Source: an uncultured Flavobacterium sp.
GTDB lineage: Bacteria; Bacteroidota; Bacteroidia; Flavobacteriales; Flavobacteriaceae
NCBI RefSeq assembly: GCF_946479975.1
Contig: NZ_CAMLIX010000127.1
Span: 1-14,812 of the forward strand
DNA length: 14,812 bases
Direction: 5' to 3'
Shown: one piece after another, positions 13,352 through 14,812 of the stretch
How the letters are laid out: each line of letters begins with the position of its first letter
Position numbering within the stretch: the first letter of the stretch is position 1
The notes under the pieces: generated by a model
What the model was told of the DNA's origin: nothing
Databases searched by the model: none
The model's input: only the letters and a program-made list of their open reading frames with translations
Position numbers and translations under genes: made by a program

Positions 13352-14812
13352 ATGAAAAAAATTTCACTTCTCCTTTTTTTGCTTATATCTATATTCTCTT
13401 TTGGTCAGAATAGCGCAGAAACTTGTGAAATAATAAATAAAATAAATACGCTTATACAATCTGAACATCTTAGGCCTAAACCTGTTGATGATAGTTTATC
13501 TGTTTTTGTTTTTGATAATCTTATTAACGAACTTGATCCGTCGCGTAATATCTTTTTTAAGAGTGAATATGCCGAATTAGCTCAAAAATACCGTTATAAT
13601 TTAGATGATTTAATTCTGAAAAATGACTGTAGTTTTTTGACTGATATTAAAGCGGTGTATGTTAATGGACTTTTGAGAACTAAAAATGTCCTTGAAAAAA
13701 TTCAGACTGTACCGATTGACTATGCTAAAAAAGACACGATTCGTTTTTATAAAAAGTCTTTTCCTTTTTATTTAAAGAAGGAAGATTTAGAAAAAGTCTG
13801 GATTAAAAAACTGCGTTATCAAATACTTGATGATATTGCCGAAACGAGCAATAATTTAGATTCTATTAAGGCTAATTTTAAGTCAATCGAACAGGTGTCG
13901 AAAAATAAGATTGTGACCAATGAGATCTGCCGTTTTACTACTTTGTTAGACACTAACACGAAGCAGGAAGAAAAGCTGTACAATTTCTTCTGTACATATT
14001 TTGATCCGCATACGGCTTATTTTAGTGATGATTCGAAAACGAGTTTTATGGCTTCTTTATCAAAAGAGCATTTGTCACTTGGAATGACGGTTAATTTAAA
14101 TGACAAAAACGAAATTATAATTGAGGAACTGGATCCCAATGGTCCTGCTTATAAAACGGGTCAGATAAAAAAAGGCGATCAGATATTATCTATTTCTAAT
14201 CAGAAAGAAACGCTTCAGGTTTCTTGTGCTTCTTTAGAAACGATATCTACGATGATTTTATCTGAAGCTAATAAAAATATTACTCTTACTCTAAAACGTA
14301 ATTCGGGTAAAACTTTTGATGTTTATATTGAGAAACAGGTAATGAAAGATGAAGAGAATTCTGTTTTTAGTTTTATAATTGGGAAAGACAGTAAAATTGG
14401 TTACATCAAAATCCCAAGTTTTTATGCCGATTTAGACGGAAATAACCGAAAAGGCTGCGCAGATGATGTTGCCCGCGAGGTTATAAAATTGGAAAGAGAT
14501 GGTATTAAAGGTCTCGTTATTGATTTAGTTGACAACGGCGGCGGTTCTATGGAGGAAGCGATCAAACTTGCAGGTATGTTTGTTGATTACGGTCCGCTTT
14601 CGGTTGTAATTGACAATCATAATGACAAATCGGTTATAACAGATCCTTTTAAAGGTGTTATTTACCGCGGACCAATTGTAGTTTTAGTAAACAGTAATAC
14701 GGCTTCGGCGAGTGAATTTTTCTCTTCTATTATGCAAGATTACAATCGGGCCTTATTGCTAGGAAGCAGTACGCTTGGAAAGGCTACAATGCAGACGATT
14801 CTATCTCTTGAC
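13352..14812 (+). CDS. S41-family tail-specific protease (Prc/CtpA type), partial
   Basis: The frame runs without a stop to the end of the window (487 codons), so the C-terminus is missing. The ATG at 13352 gives a signal peptide, MKKISLLLFLLISIFSFGQN, and is preferred over the in-frame ATG at 13331, which adds seven non-signal residues. The N-terminal domain has the Prc-like phrase LDPSRNIFFKSEY. A later FDPHTAYFS precedes a PDZ domain (LGMTVNLNDKNEII...PAYKTGQIKKGDQILSI). The protease core shows DLVDNGGGSMEEAIKLAGMF, then VNSNTASASEFFSS with the catalytic serine, and LGSSTLGKATMQ with the lysine of the Ser-Lys pair. It should act in the periplasm on protein C-termini. The canonical DLRNNGGG is DLVDNGGG here, a mild change. 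Confidence 0.9.
   Translation, partial: MKKISLLLFLLISIFSFGQNSAETCEIINKINTLIQSEHLRPKPVDDSLSVFVFDNLINELDPSRNIFFKSEYAELAQKYRYNLDDLILKNDCSFLTDIKAVYVNGLLRTKNVLEKIQTVPIDYAKKDTIRFYKKSFPFYLKKEDLEKVWIKKLRYQILDDIAETSNNLDSIKANFKSIEQVSKNKIVTNEICRFTTLLDTNTKQEEKLYNFFCTYFDPHTAYFSDDSKTSFMASLSKEHLSLGMTVNLNDKNEIIIEELDPNGPAYKTGQIKKGDQILSISNQKETLQVSCASLETISTMILSEANKNITLTLKRNSGKTFDVYIEKQVMKDEENSVFSFIIGKDSKIGYIKIPSFYADLDGNNRKGCADDVAREVIKLERDGIKGLVIDLVDNGGGSMEEAIKLAGMFVDYGPLSVVIDNHNDKSVITDPFKGVIYRGPIVVLVNSNTASASEFFSSIMQDYNRALLLGSSTLGKATMQTILSLD

Overview
The window looks like a Bacteroidota chromosome, most likely Flavobacterium or a close relative. The protein sequences have a flavobacterial character, the DNA is AT-rich, and several promoters carry a TAnnTTTG -7 element. 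Gaps between genes are filled with short inverted-repeat families of a kind common in flavobacterial genomes. No source record was available, so the genus is an inference.

Layout, left to right. Positions 1-3182 hold the threonine branch in order thrA (3' end only), thrB, thrC, all on +. The genes are separated by 172 and 502 bp of repeats and end at a strong terminator (3204-3235). Positions 3240-6175 look like a small accessory island. It contains a two-helix membrane protein of the putative phage abortive infection (AbiC-like) type on +, then a membrane-anchored coiled-coil protein of unknown function on -. The second gene sits between two same-orientation 89-bp copies of one palindromic repeat. 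Positions 6176-7457 hold a GNAT acetyltransferase (+) converging on a Crp/Fnr-type regulator (-), with a long nested hairpin between them. The regulator is divergent from a lipoprotein pectate lyase (7694-8812, +), and their shared upstream region carries a perfect 12-bp palindrome of LacI-operator type.

Positions 9153-10305 (-) hold an overlapping pair: a HipA-like kinase followed by a DUF3037 protein. Positions 10669-11526 (-) encode NAD(P)H-hydrate dehydratase (nnrD). The 557-bp gap after it holds a palindromic repeat and then a structured RNA candidate resembling the flavobacterial Flavo-1 motif. gcvT (glycine cleavage T protein) follows on +. The window ends inside an S41/Prc-type tail-specific protease.

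Working together: thrA, thrB and thrC make threonine from aspartate semialdehyde. The pectate lyase and its possible LacI-type operator point to regulated pectin use. The kinase/DUF3037 pair and the two membrane proteins are the least understood genes and the best places to look for new biology, possibly phage defence or stress response. At least seven repeat families occupy the gaps. They are the most striking non-coding signal and resemble REP-like elements moved by RAYT transposases, although no transposase gene lies in this window.
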